The position numbers and the translations under genes were made by a program. DNA of 64,000 nt from assembly GCA_035440445.1 (NCBI GenBank), contig DAORMJ010000002.1, forward strand, positions 151,411-215,410. The letters are read 5' to 3'. A model generated the notes under the pieces. It had not been told where the DNA came from, did not search any database, and saw only the letters and a program-made list of their open reading frames with translations. Origin of the DNA: Ga0077548 sp035440445 (GTDB lineage Bacteria; Pseudomonadota; Alphaproteobacteria; Rhizobiales; Xanthobacteraceae). Below, one piece after another: positions 9,901 to 19,600 of this stretch (position 1 is the first letter of the stretch; each line of letters opens with the position of its first letter).

Positions 9901-10743
9901 ATGTCGATCCAGAATACCGCCGACATCCGCCGCAACACCGCGCCCGACATCCGCGCGCGCAAGGGACGCGAGCCGATCGTGTCCTTGACCGCTTACCACG
10001 CGCACACCGCGCGCTGGCTGGACGCGCATGTCGATCTCATGCTGGTCGGCGACAGTCTCGGCATGGTGATGCACGGCTTCGAATCCACCGTGCCGGTCAC
10101 GCTCGAGATGATGATCCTGCAAGGTCACGCGGTCATGCGCGGCTCCAAGAAGGCGCTCGTCGTCGTCGATCTTCCGTTCGGAACCTATGAGGCGTCGCAT
10201 GAGCAGGCTTTCCACACCGCCGCGCGCGTCCTGAAAGAAACCGGCTGCGGCGCGGTGAAAATGGAAGGCGGCGTGAAGATGGCGGAGCACGTGCGCTTCC
10301 TCACCGAACGCGGCATTCCGGTTATGGGCCATGTCGGCCTGACCCCGCAGTCTATCAACACGCTCGGCTCCTTCCGCGCCCGCGGACGCGAGGAGAGCGA
10401 GTGGGGCCCGATCCTCGATGACGCGAAAGCGGTCGCTGATGCCGGCGCGTTCTCGATCGTGCTCGAAGCCATGGCGGAGCCGCTCGCGGTGAAGATCACC
10501 AAGGAAGTGGCGGTGCCGACCATCGGCATCGGCGCATCCGCCGCCTGCGACGGCCAGATTCTCGTGCTTGAGGACCTGCTCGGCCTTTCGCCGCGGGTGC
10601 CGAAGTTCGTGAAGCAGTACGCCGACATGGGCCGGCTGATCGAGGAGGCGGTTTCGAACTACGCCAACGAGGTCCGCGACCGCTCTTTCCCGGCGGAAGC
10701 GCATGTTTACGCCTTGAAAAATAAGGCAAAAACACCCTCCTGA
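9901..10743 (+). CDS. panB: 3-methyl-2-oxobutanoate hydroxymethyltransferase
   Basis: 280 residues. PanB transfers a hydroxymethyl group from 5,10-methylene-tetrahydrofolate to alpha-ketoisovalerate, the first committed step to pantothenate and CoA. Family motifs are present in order: TAYHAHTARWLD, LVGDSLGMVMHG (Mg2+-binding Asp), DLPFGTYE, VKMEGG, GHVGLTPQS and a late PTIGIGA. Start ATG 9901 has a strong GGAGGG Shine-Dalgarno. No panC follows; the next gene is a TPR protein 114 nt away. It is divergent from the thioredoxin-reductase-like gene, with a 182-nt spacer in which I see no further gene. Confidence 0.96.
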   Translation: MSIQNTADIRRNTAPDIRARKGREPIVSLTAYHAHTARWLDAHVDLMLVGDSLGMVMHGFESTVPVTLEMMILQGHAVMRGSKKALVVVDLPFGTYEASHEQAFHTAARVLKETGCGAVKMEGGVKMAEHVRFLTERGIPVMGHVGLTPQSINTLGSFRARGREESEWGPILDDAKAVADAGAFSIVLEAMAEPLAVKITKEVAVPTIGIGASAACDGQILVLEDLLGLSPRVPKFVKQYADMGRLIEEAVSNYANEVRDRSFPAEAHVYALKNKAKTPS

Positions 10744-10857
10744 GGGCGTTGCCACGATCCGCACACATCTCTATTTTACGCCCGCTTTAACGAAATACGG
10801 GCTTCGGTCAGGGCTGCGCGCCTTGCGCGGCCCTTGAGGGTTTTGCAAGGGTTTTGA

Positions 10858-11553
10858 ATGTCGGACATTATTCGCGAAGTCGATGAAGAACTGCGCCGGG
10901 AACGGCTCGCCAATATCTGGAAGCAGTATGGCGGCTATATCGCGCTCGGCGCGTTCCTGGTCGTGGCCGCGGTCGCGGGCTGGCGCGGTTATGAATACTA
11001 CGCGAACCGTCAGGCACAGGCCGCGAGCGAGCGTTTCGTCGCCGCGCAGAAGCTTGCCGAAGAAAGTGGAAAGACCGACGAAGCCGTTGCCGCCTTCAAG
11101 GCGCTCTCTTCGGATTCGCCCGCCGCGTATCGCGTGCTCTCGCGTCTTTCGCTTGCCGCCGAACTCGGCAAGAAGGATGCGAAAGAGGGCGCGAACGCCT
11201 TCGAAGCAATTGCCAATGACGGTGCGGTAGAGCCGCTGGTGCGCGACCTTGCGCGCGTTCGTGCGGCGGCGCTTCTCGTCGACAGCGCGGATGTCGCCGA
11301 GATGCAGAAGCGGCTCGGACCGGCGCTCGATAAGGCGTCGGCCTACTATTACTCGGCGAATGAATTGCTGGGCCTTGCCTATATCCGTGCCGGCGATCAG
11401 GCGAACGCGCAGAAGATTTTCCTGCAGCTTGCCTTCGATCCCGAAACGCCGCCGGGCCTTCGCAACCGCGCGCAGCGCCTGCAGTCGGTTCTCTTCAACG
11501 CTTCCCCCGCGCCTGCGCCCGCAGCGGCCACGCCCGCACCAGAAAAGAAGTAA
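10858..11553 (+). CDS. YfgM-like single-pass TPR membrane protein
   Basis: 231 residues: a short cytoplasmic N-terminus (SDIIREVDEELRRERL), one membrane helix (about residues 27-43, IALGAFLVVAAVAGWRG), then a helical TPR-like periplasmic domain and an Ala/Pro-rich tail. This matches the YfgM/TPR_21 family, whose E. coli member binds SecYEG and periplasmic chaperones. In gammaproteobacteria yfgM lies next to bamB and der; here it also precedes der, which supports the assignment. The lipoprotein gene begins 6 nt after its stop, so the three genes probably form an operon. Confidence 0.85.
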   Translation: MSDIIREVDEELRRERLANIWKQYGGYIALGAFLVVAAVAGWRGYEYYANRQAQAASERFVAAQKLAEESGKTDEAVAAFKALSSDSPAAYRVLSRLSLAAELGKKDAKEGANAFEAIANDGAVEPLVRDLARVRAAALLVDSADVAEMQKRLGPALDKASAYYYSANELLGLAYIRAGDQANAQKIFLQLAFDPETPPGLRNRAQRLQSVLFNASPAPAPAAATPAPEKK

Positions 11554-11559
11554 CCCGCG

Positions 11560-11859
11560 ATGAAGCGCGCGAAGACAGCAAGGTTTTTGAGGCTCGCGGT
11601 TTTCCTCGCGCCGCTTTCGCTGTCGCTCGCCGCCTGCGAGACGCTGGATAACCTCAATCCGTTCGAGGACAAGAAGACGCCGCTCTCGGGCGATCGCCGG
11701 TCGCTGTTTCCCGATGGCGTACCGGGCGTGGAGCGCAACGCGCCACCACAGCAGCCTACCAACTCGAACATCCAGATTCCGGCGCAGCAGCCCGAGGCGC
11801 AGACGCAGCAGCCGCCCTCGAACAATTCCGAAGATCCCTGGGCGGGCCGCCGCCGATAA
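11560..11859 (+). CDS. Small lipoprotein of unknown function
   Basis: 99 residues. A positively charged start (KRAKTARFLR) and hydrophobic core end in a lipobox L-A-A-C at Cys26, so it should be lipid-anchored. The mature part is low-complexity, rich in Pro, Gln and Asn, with no recognisable domain, and ends in a basic GRRR. It sits between the YfgM-like gene (6 nt) and der (21 nt) on the same strand. In other bacteria the lipoprotein BamB often occupies this slot, but this one is far too short and lacks the beta-propeller, so it is not BamB. Confidence 0.8.
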   Translation: MKRAKTARFLRLAVFLAPLSLSLAACETLDNLNPFEDKKTPLSGDRRSLFPDGVPGVERNAPPQQPTNSNIQIPAQQPEAQTQQPPSNNSEDPWAGRRR

Positions 11860-11880
11860 GCGCTGACAGCGGGACCTGCC

Positions 11881-13314
11881 ATGCTTCCAATCGTCGCTAT
11901 CGTGGGCCGGCCGAACGTCGGCAAATCCACGCTGTTCAACCGGCTTGTCGGCCAGCGCGTCGCGCTCGTCGATGACACGCCCGGCGTCACGCGCGACCGG
12001 CGCGAAGGCGAGGCGAAGCTCGCCGACCTGAACTTCCGCATTTTCGACACTGCAGGCTTCGAGGAAGCCGGCGCGGAATCGCTTGCGGGCCGCATGCGCG
12101 CGCAGACCGAAGCCGCGATCGCGGATGCCGACGCGGTCATGTTTCTGGTCGATGCGCGCGCAGGGCTGTTACCCGACGACAAGGTCTTCGCGCAGATCGT
12201 GCGCAAGTCCGGCAAGCCGACCATTCTCATTGCCAACAAGAGCGAGGGCAGAGCCGGTGCTGCCGGTGCGCTCGAAGCCTATGCGCTCGGCCTCGGCGAT
12301 CCCATCAATATCTCCGCCGAGCATGGCGAGGGCATGGGCGAGCTTTACGACGCCTTGCGCGAACTGCTCCCCGAACAGGAGGAGATTGAGGAAGACGACA
12401 ACGAGTTCGGCGAGGACGGTGAGGAAGAGGGGACGGAAGCCGCACCCAAGCTGCCCGATACCATTCGCGTTGCCGTGGTCGGACGCCCCAATGCGGGCAA
12501 GTCCACGCTCATCAACAAGCTGATCGGCGAGGATCGTCTGGTCACCGGACCCGAGCCCGGCATCACGCGCGACTCCATCGAAGTGCAGTTCAGCTATGGC
12601 GGCCGAAAGTTCGAGATGCTCGACACTGCGGGCATGCGCAAGCGCGCGAAAGTGCAGGAAAAGCTCGAGAAGCTCTCGGTCGGCGACAGCTTGCGTGCGA
12701 TCCGCTTTGCCGAAGTCGTGGTGCTCTTGATGGACGCGACCATGCCGTTCGAGGAGCAGGACCTGCGCATCGCGGATCTCGTGATGCGCGAGGGCCGCGG
12801 CCTCGTGATCGGCATGAACAAGCGCGATCTCGCCGCGCCGGAAATGACGATGGGCAAGACCCTGCGCGAGGAAGCCGACCACTGGCTGCCGCAGGCGAAA
12901 GGCATGCCGATCGTCGCTTTGTCAGGCATGCACGGCGACAATCTCGACAAGCTGATGAAAGCGGTGGTCGATACCTATGCGGTCTGGAACAAACGCGTTT
13001 CGACCGCGGTCATCAATCGCTTTCTGGAGCGCGCGCTTTCGCAGAACCCGCCGCCTGCGGTTTCCGGCGCGCGTATCAAGCTGCGTTACATGACGCAGGC
13101 GAAAGCGCGCCCGCCGAGCTTCATTCTGTTCGGCTCGCGCACCGACGCGCTTCCCGAATCTTATATGCGCTATCTGATTAACGGCGTGCGCGAGGCTTTC
13201 GCGATGCCCGGAGTGCCGATCCGCTTCTCGTTCCGTGAGCCGGAAAATCCGTTCAAGAAGAAGATGCTCAAGAAGGACGACCGCGGCAAGCGCAAGAAGA
13301 AGAATAGGAAATAA
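11881..13314 (+). CDS. der: Ribosome biogenesis GTPase Der (EngA)
   Basis: 477 residues with the tandem GTPase domains unique to Der. Domain 1 has GRPNVGKST (about residues 8-16) and DTAGFEE. Domain 2 has GRPNAGKST (about residue 201) and DTAGMRKR, with NKRD as its G4 box; domain 1 shows NKSE where NKxD is expected, a variant seen in alphaproteobacterial members. A strongly acidic linker (about residues 162-188) joins the two, and a C-terminal KH-like domain ends in a lysine-rich tail (KKMLKKDDRGKRKKKNRK). Der is needed for maturation of the 50S subunit. A palindromic repeat follows the stop codon. Confidence 0.96.
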   Translation: MLPIVAIVGRPNVGKSTLFNRLVGQRVALVDDTPGVTRDRREGEAKLADLNFRIFDTAGFEEAGAESLAGRMRAQTEAAIADADAVMFLVDARAGLLPDDKVFAQIVRKSGKPTILIANKSEGRAGAAGALEAYALGLGDPINISAEHGEGMGELYDALRELLPEQEEIEEDDNEFGEDGEEEGTEAAPKLPDTIRVAVVGRPNAGKSTLINKLIGEDRLVTGPEPGITRDSIEVQFSYGGRKFEMLDTAGMRKRAKVQEKLEKLSVGDSLRAIRFAEVVVLLMDATMPFEEQDLRIADLVMREGRGLVIGMNKRDLAAPEMTMGKTLREEADHWLPQAKGMPIVALSGMHGDNLDKLMKAVVDTYAVWNKRVSTAVINRFLERALSQNPPPAVSGARIKLRYMTQAKARPPSFILFGSRTDALPESYMRYLINGVREAFAMPGVPIRFSFREPENPFKKKMLKKDDRGKRKKKNRK

Positions 13315-13330
13315 CCACTCTCCTTGATCC

Positions 13331-13417
13331 CTCATCCTGAGGAGCGGGCGTAGCCCGCGTCTCGAAGGATGAGGCCTCATGGTTCGAGACGCGCCTTCGG
13401 CGCTCCTCACCATGAGG
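13331..13417. repeat. Palindromic intergenic repeat, family A copy 1
   Basis: An imperfect inverted repeat: CTCATCCTGAGGAGC at the left is mirrored by GCTCCTCACCATGAGG at the right, with two inner hairpins (GCGGGC/GCCCGC and GCGCCTTCGGCGC). A clear second copy is at 14246-14368. This looks like a dispersed REP-like family; it lies between der and the SDR gene. Confidence 0.75.
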
Positions 13418-13426
13418 TTTTAGTTT

Positions 13427-13460
13427 GATGGTTATGGATTCCCGCTTGCGCGGGAATGAA
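13427..13460. repeat. Palindromic intergenic repeat, family B fragment
   Basis: TTATGGATTCCCGC-TT-GCGCGGGAATGA-type unit with a CCCGCTTGCGCGGG hairpin. The same wording recurs at the right end of the longer element at 54488-54600. Confidence 0.6.
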
Positions 13461-13488
13461 AGTCTCTATTTTCGCAGGAACGACGAAG

Positions 13489-14235
13489 TTAGGCGGGCAC
13501 CTGATAACTCAGCCACTGCTTCGTCGGAAAATTATAGAGCTTCCCGTTCTCGCTGACCGAAGGCAGGCAAAGTTCGACGATCGCTTCCGCGACCACGTCC
13601 GGCGGCGTCAGCGTCATCGGGTCTTCGCCGGGCATCGCCTTGGCGCGCATGCGGGTGCGGATCGGACCCGGATTGAACAGGTTCACTTTCATGTTCGTGT
13701 TCGAGACTTCCGCCGCATAAGTGCGAACCAGAATATCCATCGCCGCTTTGGAGACCGCGTAAGGCCCCCAATAGGCGGTGGCCTTGTTGGCGGCACCCGA
13801 CGTGATGAAGACCGCGCGCGCGGCGTCCGCCGAGCGCAGGAGCAGGTCGAGCGAGCGGATCAGGCGGAAGTTCGCCGTCACGTTGACCTGCATGACTTCG
13901 TCCCACGCCTTTTGGTCCACATGCGGGATCGGCGACAGCACGCCAAGTTGCCCGGCGTTGCCGACGAAAATGTCGAGCTTCTTGAAGCGCTCGTAGAGCG
14001 CCTGACCCATGCGATCGAGGTCGTCGAACTTGCGCAGGTCCGCAGGCACCAGCGTGGCCGCGCCGCCGAGCTTCTGGATTTCGTCGTCGAGCTCTTCTAG
14101 GCCTCCGGTGGTGCGCGCAAGCGCGATCACATGCGCGCCTTTGGCCGCGAGCGATTTCGCGACCGCCGCACCGATGCCGCGCGATGCGCCGGTGACGAGC
14201 GCGATTTTTCCGGAAAGAGATTTATCTTCGGCCAT
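13489..14235 (-). CDS. Short-chain dehydrogenase/reductase
   Basis: 248 residues of classical SDR type. The cofactor motif TGASRGIG (about residues 15-22) is followed by the NAG motif (variant GNAGQLG), then S and the catalytic YAVSK (Tyr-x3-Lys) near residue 159. A basic residue after the first strand (ALARTT) suggests NADP preference. The substrate is not identifiable. The gene lies directly downstream of purF on the same strand, separated by repeat A copy 2, and is bracketed by two copies of that repeat. Confidence 0.88.
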   Translation of the reverse strand: MAEDKSLSGKIALVTGASRGIGAAVAKSLAAKGAHVIALARTTGGLEELDDEIQKLGGAATLVPADLRKFDDLDRMGQALYERFKKLDIFVGNAGQLGVLSPIPHVDQKAWDEVMQVNVTANFRLIRSLDLLLRSADAARAVFITSGAANKATAYWGPYAVSKAAMDILVRTYAAEVSNTNMKVNLFNPGPIRTRMRAKAMPGEDPMTLTPPDVVAEAIVELCLPSVSENGKLYNFPTKQWLSYQVPA

Positions 14236-14245
14236 GCAAACAAAT

Positions 14246-14368
14246 CCTCATCCTGAGGAGCGCTGCGAAGCAGCGCGTCTCGAAGGATGAGCGTTCTTAC
14301 AGCATGGAAAGCCTCAGCAAAACCTCGCCCTTCGAGACGCGGCCTTCGGCCGCTCCTCAGGACGAGGT
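14246..14368. repeat. Palindromic intergenic repeat, family A copy 2
   Basis: Begins TCCTCATCCTGAGGAGCGCT and ends with a mirrored GCCGCTCCTCAGGACGAGG; CGTCTCGAAGGATGAG is shared word for word with copy 1. It fills almost all of the gap between the SDR gene and purF. Confidence 0.75.
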
Positions 14369-14373
14369 TCTCG

Positions 14374-15852
14374 TCAACTCGCTTCCGCGAGCAGCGACAA
14401 TTGCCGCGGCGCGATCTCACCGTTCTTGTCGGTGAGCGGGGTCGGGTAGTCGCCAGTGAAGCAGTGGTCGGTATATTGCGGGCGCTCGGGATTACGCTTC
14501 TCATGGCCCATCGCGCGGTACAGCCCGTCGATGGAAAGGAAGGCGAGGCTGTCGGCGCCGATATATTGGCGCATGCCTTCGAGATCGTGGGTCGCGGCAA
14601 GCAGCTTGTCGCGGTCCGGCGTGTCGATTCCATAGAAGTCGGGATGCTTGATCGGCGGACTCGCGATGCGGAAGTGCACTTCCTTCGCGCCGGCCTCGCG
14701 CATCATGCGCACGATCTTGACCGAGGTGGTGCCGCGCACGAGGGAGTCGTCGATCAGCACGATGCGTTTGCCGTTGACTGCCGCGCGGTTCGCCGAATGC
14801 TTCATGCGCACGCCGAGTTCGCGGATCTGCTGCGTCGGCTCGATGAAGGTGCGGCCGACATAGTGATTGCGGATGATGCCGAGTTCGTAGTTGATGCCCG
14901 CGGCTTGCGCGAAACCGATCGCGGCCGGCACGCCGGAGTCCGGTACCGGCACGACGACATCGGCTTCCGCCGGAGACTCGCGCGCAAGTTCGGTGCCGAG
15001 ATTGCGGCGCACTTCATAGACGCTCTTTCCGCCGACGACCGAGTCTGGCCGCGCGAAATAGATGTATTCGAAGATGCACGGACGCGGCAACATCGCGGGG
15101 AAAGGCTTGTGGGATTCCACGCCGCGTTCGCTGACGATGATGACTTCGCCGTTCTCCACGTCACGGATGAACTTCGCGCCGATGATGTCGAGCGCGCAGG
15201 TTTCCGAGGTCAGGATCGTTGCGCCGTCGAGTTCGCCGAGCACCAGCGGACGGATGCCCTGCGGGTCGCGGGCACCGACCAGCTTCTTGTTGGTGAGGCC
15301 GACGAAGGCATAAGCGCCTTCGACTTCGCGGATCGCATCGATGAAGCGTTCGATGAAGCGCGGGCGCTTGGAGCGGGCGAGGAGATGCAGCATGACTTCC
15401 GTGTCGGAAGTGGACTGCATGATCGCGCCGTCGCGCACCAGCTGGCGGCGGATGGAAAGCGCGTTGGTGAGGTTGCCGTTATGCGCGACCGCGAAGCCGC
15501 CGCCGTCGAGTTCGGCGAACAAGGGCTGCACGTTGCGCAGAATGGTTTCGCCGGTCGTGGAGTAGCGCACATGGCCGACCGCGATCGAGCCCGGCAGGCT
15601 CTTGATGACGTCGCGCTTGGCGAAGGTGTCGCCGACGAGGCCGAGGCGGCGTTCGGAGTGGAAGCGCTTGCCGTCGAAGGCGACGATGCCGGCCGCTTCC
15701 TGTCCGCGATGCTGGAGCGCGTGCATGCCGAGCGCGGTGATCGCCGCGGCGTCGGGGTGCCCGTAAATGCCGAACACGCCGCACTCTTCGCGCAGCGTGT
15801 CGCCCATCGCCTGTTTGTCGAGGTCGAGTTCGGTTTGTTTTGCCACGCTCAT
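14374..15852 (-). CDS. purF: Amidophosphoribosyltransferase
   Basis: 492 residues from ATG 15852, which has AAGGG 8 nt upstream; the frame could start at TTG 15858 but less well. PurF makes phosphoribosylamine from PRPP and glutamine, the first step of purine synthesis. The N-terminal Ntn-hydrolase nucleophile follows a short propeptide (EECGVFGIYG, Cys near residue 23), with HALQHRGQE just after. The PRPP-binding loop VLIDDSLVRGTTS is intact near residue 358. The gene is preceded by cvpA 25 nt upstream, the same pair seen in E. coli. Confidence 0.96.
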   Translation of the reverse strand: MSVAKQTELDLDKQAMGDTLREECGVFGIYGHPDAAAITALGMHALQHRGQEAAGIVAFDGKRFHSERRLGLVGDTFAKRDVIKSLPGSIAVGHVRYSTTGETILRNVQPLFAELDGGGFAVAHNGNLTNALSIRRQLVRDGAIMQSTSDTEVMLHLLARSKRPRFIERFIDAIREVEGAYAFVGLTNKKLVGARDPQGIRPLVLGELDGATILTSETCALDIIGAKFIRDVENGEVIIVSERGVESHKPFPAMLPRPCIFEYIYFARPDSVVGGKSVYEVRRNLGTELARESPAEADVVVPVPDSGVPAAIGFAQAAGINYELGIIRNHYVGRTFIEPTQQIRELGVRMKHSANRAAVNGKRIVLIDDSLVRGTTSVKIVRMMREAGAKEVHFRIASPPIKHPDFYGIDTPDRDKLLAATHDLEGMRQYIGADSLAFLSIDGLYRAMGHEKRNPERPQYTDHCFTGDYPTPLTDKNGEIAPRQLSLLAEAS

Positions 15853-15877
15853 CAACAAGACCCTTGCTGCTGGCGCG

Positions 15878-16591
15878 TCACTGCTGCGACGCGCGGGTGC
15901 TTTCGATCAACTGATTGAAGCCGGCCCGGTCGTTCCGCTTGTAGGCGGGTTCCGCCGGGGTCGTGTTGTTGGCTTGCGAGGAATTCTTGTTGATCCCTCG
16001 GTCTGTGCGCCCGGGTGGCGTCGGCGCTGGCGCCGGATTCGGCGTCGTCTCGGGTGCGGGCGTCTGGTCTTCCCCGCGCGGTTTTCTTAAGCGCTGCAAG
16101 ATGGCGTTTTCAGGATCATCCGGCAGGATGGATTTCAGCCAGTCGCCGCTGCTCTGCAGGATCGGCCGCGAACGCGCGTTCTTGACCCAGTCCGGCTCGG
16201 TCTTGGCCGGCACCAGCCAGGTGAAGAACAGGAACGCCACGACCATGATGACGAGGCCGCGCGCGAGCCCGAAGAGAAAGCCGAGCGAGCGGTCGAGCGC
16301 GCCGATGCGGCTGTCGAGCACGAGGTCGGAAATCTTCACGGTGAAGAGCGAGACGATCAGGAGGGTGAGCAGAAACAGGCCGCCGACCGCGATGCCGGTC
16401 GCAAGCAGGTCCTGCTGCACGTACTGCTTCACGAAGGGCAGCACGCGCGAATAGCCATAAAGCGTGACGACGGCTGCGATCACCCAGGAGGCGATCGAGA
16501 GGATCTCGCGCATGAAACCGCGGACCATCGCGAGCACGCCGGAAATCAGCATCACGGCAATGAGCCCGAAATCGAGGACGGTGGGGGTCAT
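15878..16591 (-). CDS. cvpA: CvpA family inner membrane protein
   Basis: 237 residues. Four hydrophobic helices fill residues 5-125 (first DFGLIAVMLISGVLAMVRGF), matching the CvpA domain, and the GFMREILSIASW stretch is typical. A C-terminal hydrophilic extension rich in Pro, Thr and Asn (about residues 165-237) is longer than in the E. coli protein. CvpA was named for colicin V production and lies upstream of purF in many proteobacteria, as here; its real role concerns envelope integrity and is poorly defined. The ATG overlaps nothing upstream; a 160-nt spacer precedes it. Confidence 0.9.
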   Translation of the reverse strand: MTPTVLDFGLIAVMLISGVLAMVRGFMREILSIASWVIAAVVTLYGYSRVLPFVKQYVQQDLLATGIAVGGLFLLTLLIVSLFTVKISDLVLDSRIGALDRSLGFLFGLARGLVIMVVAFLFFTWLVPAKTEPDWVKNARSRPILQSSGDWLKSILPDDPENAILQRLRKPRGEDQTPAPETTPNPAPAPTPPGRTDRGINKNSSQANNTTPAEPAYKRNDRAGFNQLIESTRASQQ

Positions 16592-16751
16592 CTAGAAACG
16601 CGGCTCCGCCTTGAAATTACGCCGATTCGGGCACCCGAAAGCGCCTTTGCGGCCATGCATATAGCCCCTGACATACCGTCCGTCACCCACTGCGGCAATC
16701 TTGCCGCCATCCTGTGGGAAGAAGGTGAAAGCCAGGGTAACGCCAAGGTGT

Positions 16752-17336
16752 TCAGAGGTCCCGCCGCAACCGCAGGCGGAACGGCCGCGAAATCGCGGCG
16801 ATGAGATCGGTGACGACGCTCAGATAGACGGCCGCAATCCCCATCATCACGAAAGGATGGGCGAGGAGCCGCACACCGGTCCACTCCTTGGGCCAGAAAC
16901 GCCCCGCCCAGGCGACGGCGAGCTCGCGCGAGCGCGCCTCCAGAAACCACGGCGGCAGATCGCGCACGCGGACGAAGAGATCGATCAGCACCACGGCGAG
17001 CGCGAAAATGAACAATCCGCGCAGAACCCCGAACAGCAGGCCGAAGAGCCTGCTCTGCGTCGTGATCCAGGGTGCCATGCCATAATGGGAGACCCAGGCC
17101 GCGATCAGGAAGGTAACGATCACGGCCCCTGTGAAAACATAGGCCGCCATGTACCGAAACGAGGGCCGCAGCCATTGCGCGAAGCCTGCGTTCAGCGCGT
17201 AGGCGTAAACGATCAGGAGTGCCACCCCGAAGCAGACGAGGCCGATCGCCTCGCGCAGAAGCCCGCGCGACCAGCCGAGTATCGCCGACAACAATACGGT
17301 CGTGGCGAGAATGCCGTCGAGAAGAGAGAGCGTCAC
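16752..17336 (-). CDS. Second CvpA-like membrane protein
   Basis: 194 residues starting at GTG 17336, one nucleotide after the radA stop codon; the open frame extends into radA, but that upstream part is not CvpA-like. The sequence TLSLLDGILATTVLLSAILGWSRGLLRE reproduces the CvpA start, and four membrane helices follow. It shares the domain with the cvpA gene downstream but little detailed identity. A protein this short with a GTG start and no clear Shine-Dalgarno probably depends on translational coupling to radA. Function unknown beyond family. Confidence 0.78.
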   Translation of the reverse strand: MTLSLLDGILATTVLLSAILGWSRGLLREAIGLVCFGVALLIVYAYALNAGFAQWLRPSFRYMAAYVFTGAVIVTFLIAAWVSHYGMAPWITTQSRLFGLLFGVLRGLFIFALAVVLIDLFVRVRDLPPWFLEARSRELAVAWAGRFWPKEWTGVRLLAHPFVMMGIAAVYLSVVTDLIAAISRPFRLRLRRDL

Positions 17337-17337
17337 G

Positions 17338-18744
<1,407 letters not shown>

Positions 18745-18891
18745 GGGAAACAAAAATACCGAGTCGGATGTTTGCAAAACCAGCCTAGCACGTTTGCGGC
18801 ACGGAAATCTTTGCCGCTGGCGGCGGGCAGAATACCGGCTCACAATCGGAAAGCTGCCGCAAGCGCAGCAAATCCATTACGGGAGGCATCA

Positions 18892-19554
18892 ATGCCAGCC
18901 AGATTTCGCCTGCTGATGATTTCGTCCGCTGCCGTGCTCGCCTTTTCTCTCGCGGCACCCGCGCAGCAAAACAACATGAGCTTCTTCGTCACCAGTGCCG
19001 GTTCGGGGGACGGCGCCAATCTCGGCGGCCTCAATGGCGCCGACGCGATTTGCCAGAAGCTCGCGGCCGCCGCGGGCGCAGGCAACAAGACCTGGCGCGC
19101 TTACCTCAGCACGCAAGGCGCGAACGCGGTCAATGCCAAGGACCGCATCGGCAAGGGGCCATGGCTGAACGCGAAAGGCGACACCATCGCGAAAGACGTG
19201 GCCGACCTGCACAGTGCGAACAACAACATCACCAAGCAGACCGCGCTCAACGAAAAGGGCGAAGTCGTGAAGGGGCGTGGCGACCAGCCGAACCAGCACG
19301 ACATTCTTACTGGTTCTCAACCGGACGGCACTGCCTTCACGATCGCAGACGACCGCACCTGCAGTAACTGGACCAGCAACACCAAAGGCGCGGCCATGGT
19401 CGGCCATCACGACCGCATGGGGCTGAACACCGAGCCGCCCGCGCTGTCGTGGAATTCATCACATCCCTCGCGCGGACCCGCGGGCGGTTGCGCGCAGAGC
19501 GATCTCCTGACCACCGGCGGCAATGGATACTTCTATTGCTTCGCGTCGAATTGA
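18892..19554 (+). CDS. Secreted lectin/endostatin-like (DUF1554-type) protein
   Basis: 220 residues from ATG 18892 with GGGAGG 5 nt upstream. A Sec signal peptide (cleavage near residue 23, after AAPA) precedes a single globular domain. The segment GGLNGADAICQKLAAAAG, the later CSNWTSN and the final GYFYCFA resemble the DUF1554 domain known from Leptospira surface lipoproteins, a fold related to endostatin and C-type lectins. Three or four cysteines are placed to form disulfides. I infer a periplasmic or secreted protein; any ligand is unknown. It is a single-gene unit closed by a good terminator. Confidence 0.72.
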   Translation: MPARFRLLMISSAAVLAFSLAAPAQQNNMSFFVTSAGSGDGANLGGLNGADAICQKLAAAAGAGNKTWRAYLSTQGANAVNAKDRIGKGPWLNAKGDTIAKDVADLHSANNNITKQTALNEKGEVVKGRGDQPNQHDILTGSQPDGTAFTIADDRTCSNWTSNTKGAAMVGHHDRMGLNTEPPALSWNSSHPSRGPAGGCAQSDLLTTGGNGYFYCFASN

Positions 19555-19571
19555 GCGAAGCACACGTTGAG

Positions 19572-19600
19572 ATCGCCGCGGGAAACCGCGGCGATTTTTT
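19572..19600 (+). terminator. Intrinsic terminator of the lectin-like gene
   Basis: ATCGCCGCGG (19572-19581), GAAA loop, CCGCGGCGAT (19586-19595), then five T. It overlaps the last bases of the convergent YcjF-like gene. Confidence 0.85.

Noticed and set aside
13331..14368. CRISPR-like repeats
   Set aside because: The repeats are few, palindromic, unequal in length and not regularly spaced, and no cas genes are present.
14287..15918. A 543-codon open frame on the plus strand
   Set aside because: Antisense to purF across its full length, with no recognisable protein features.
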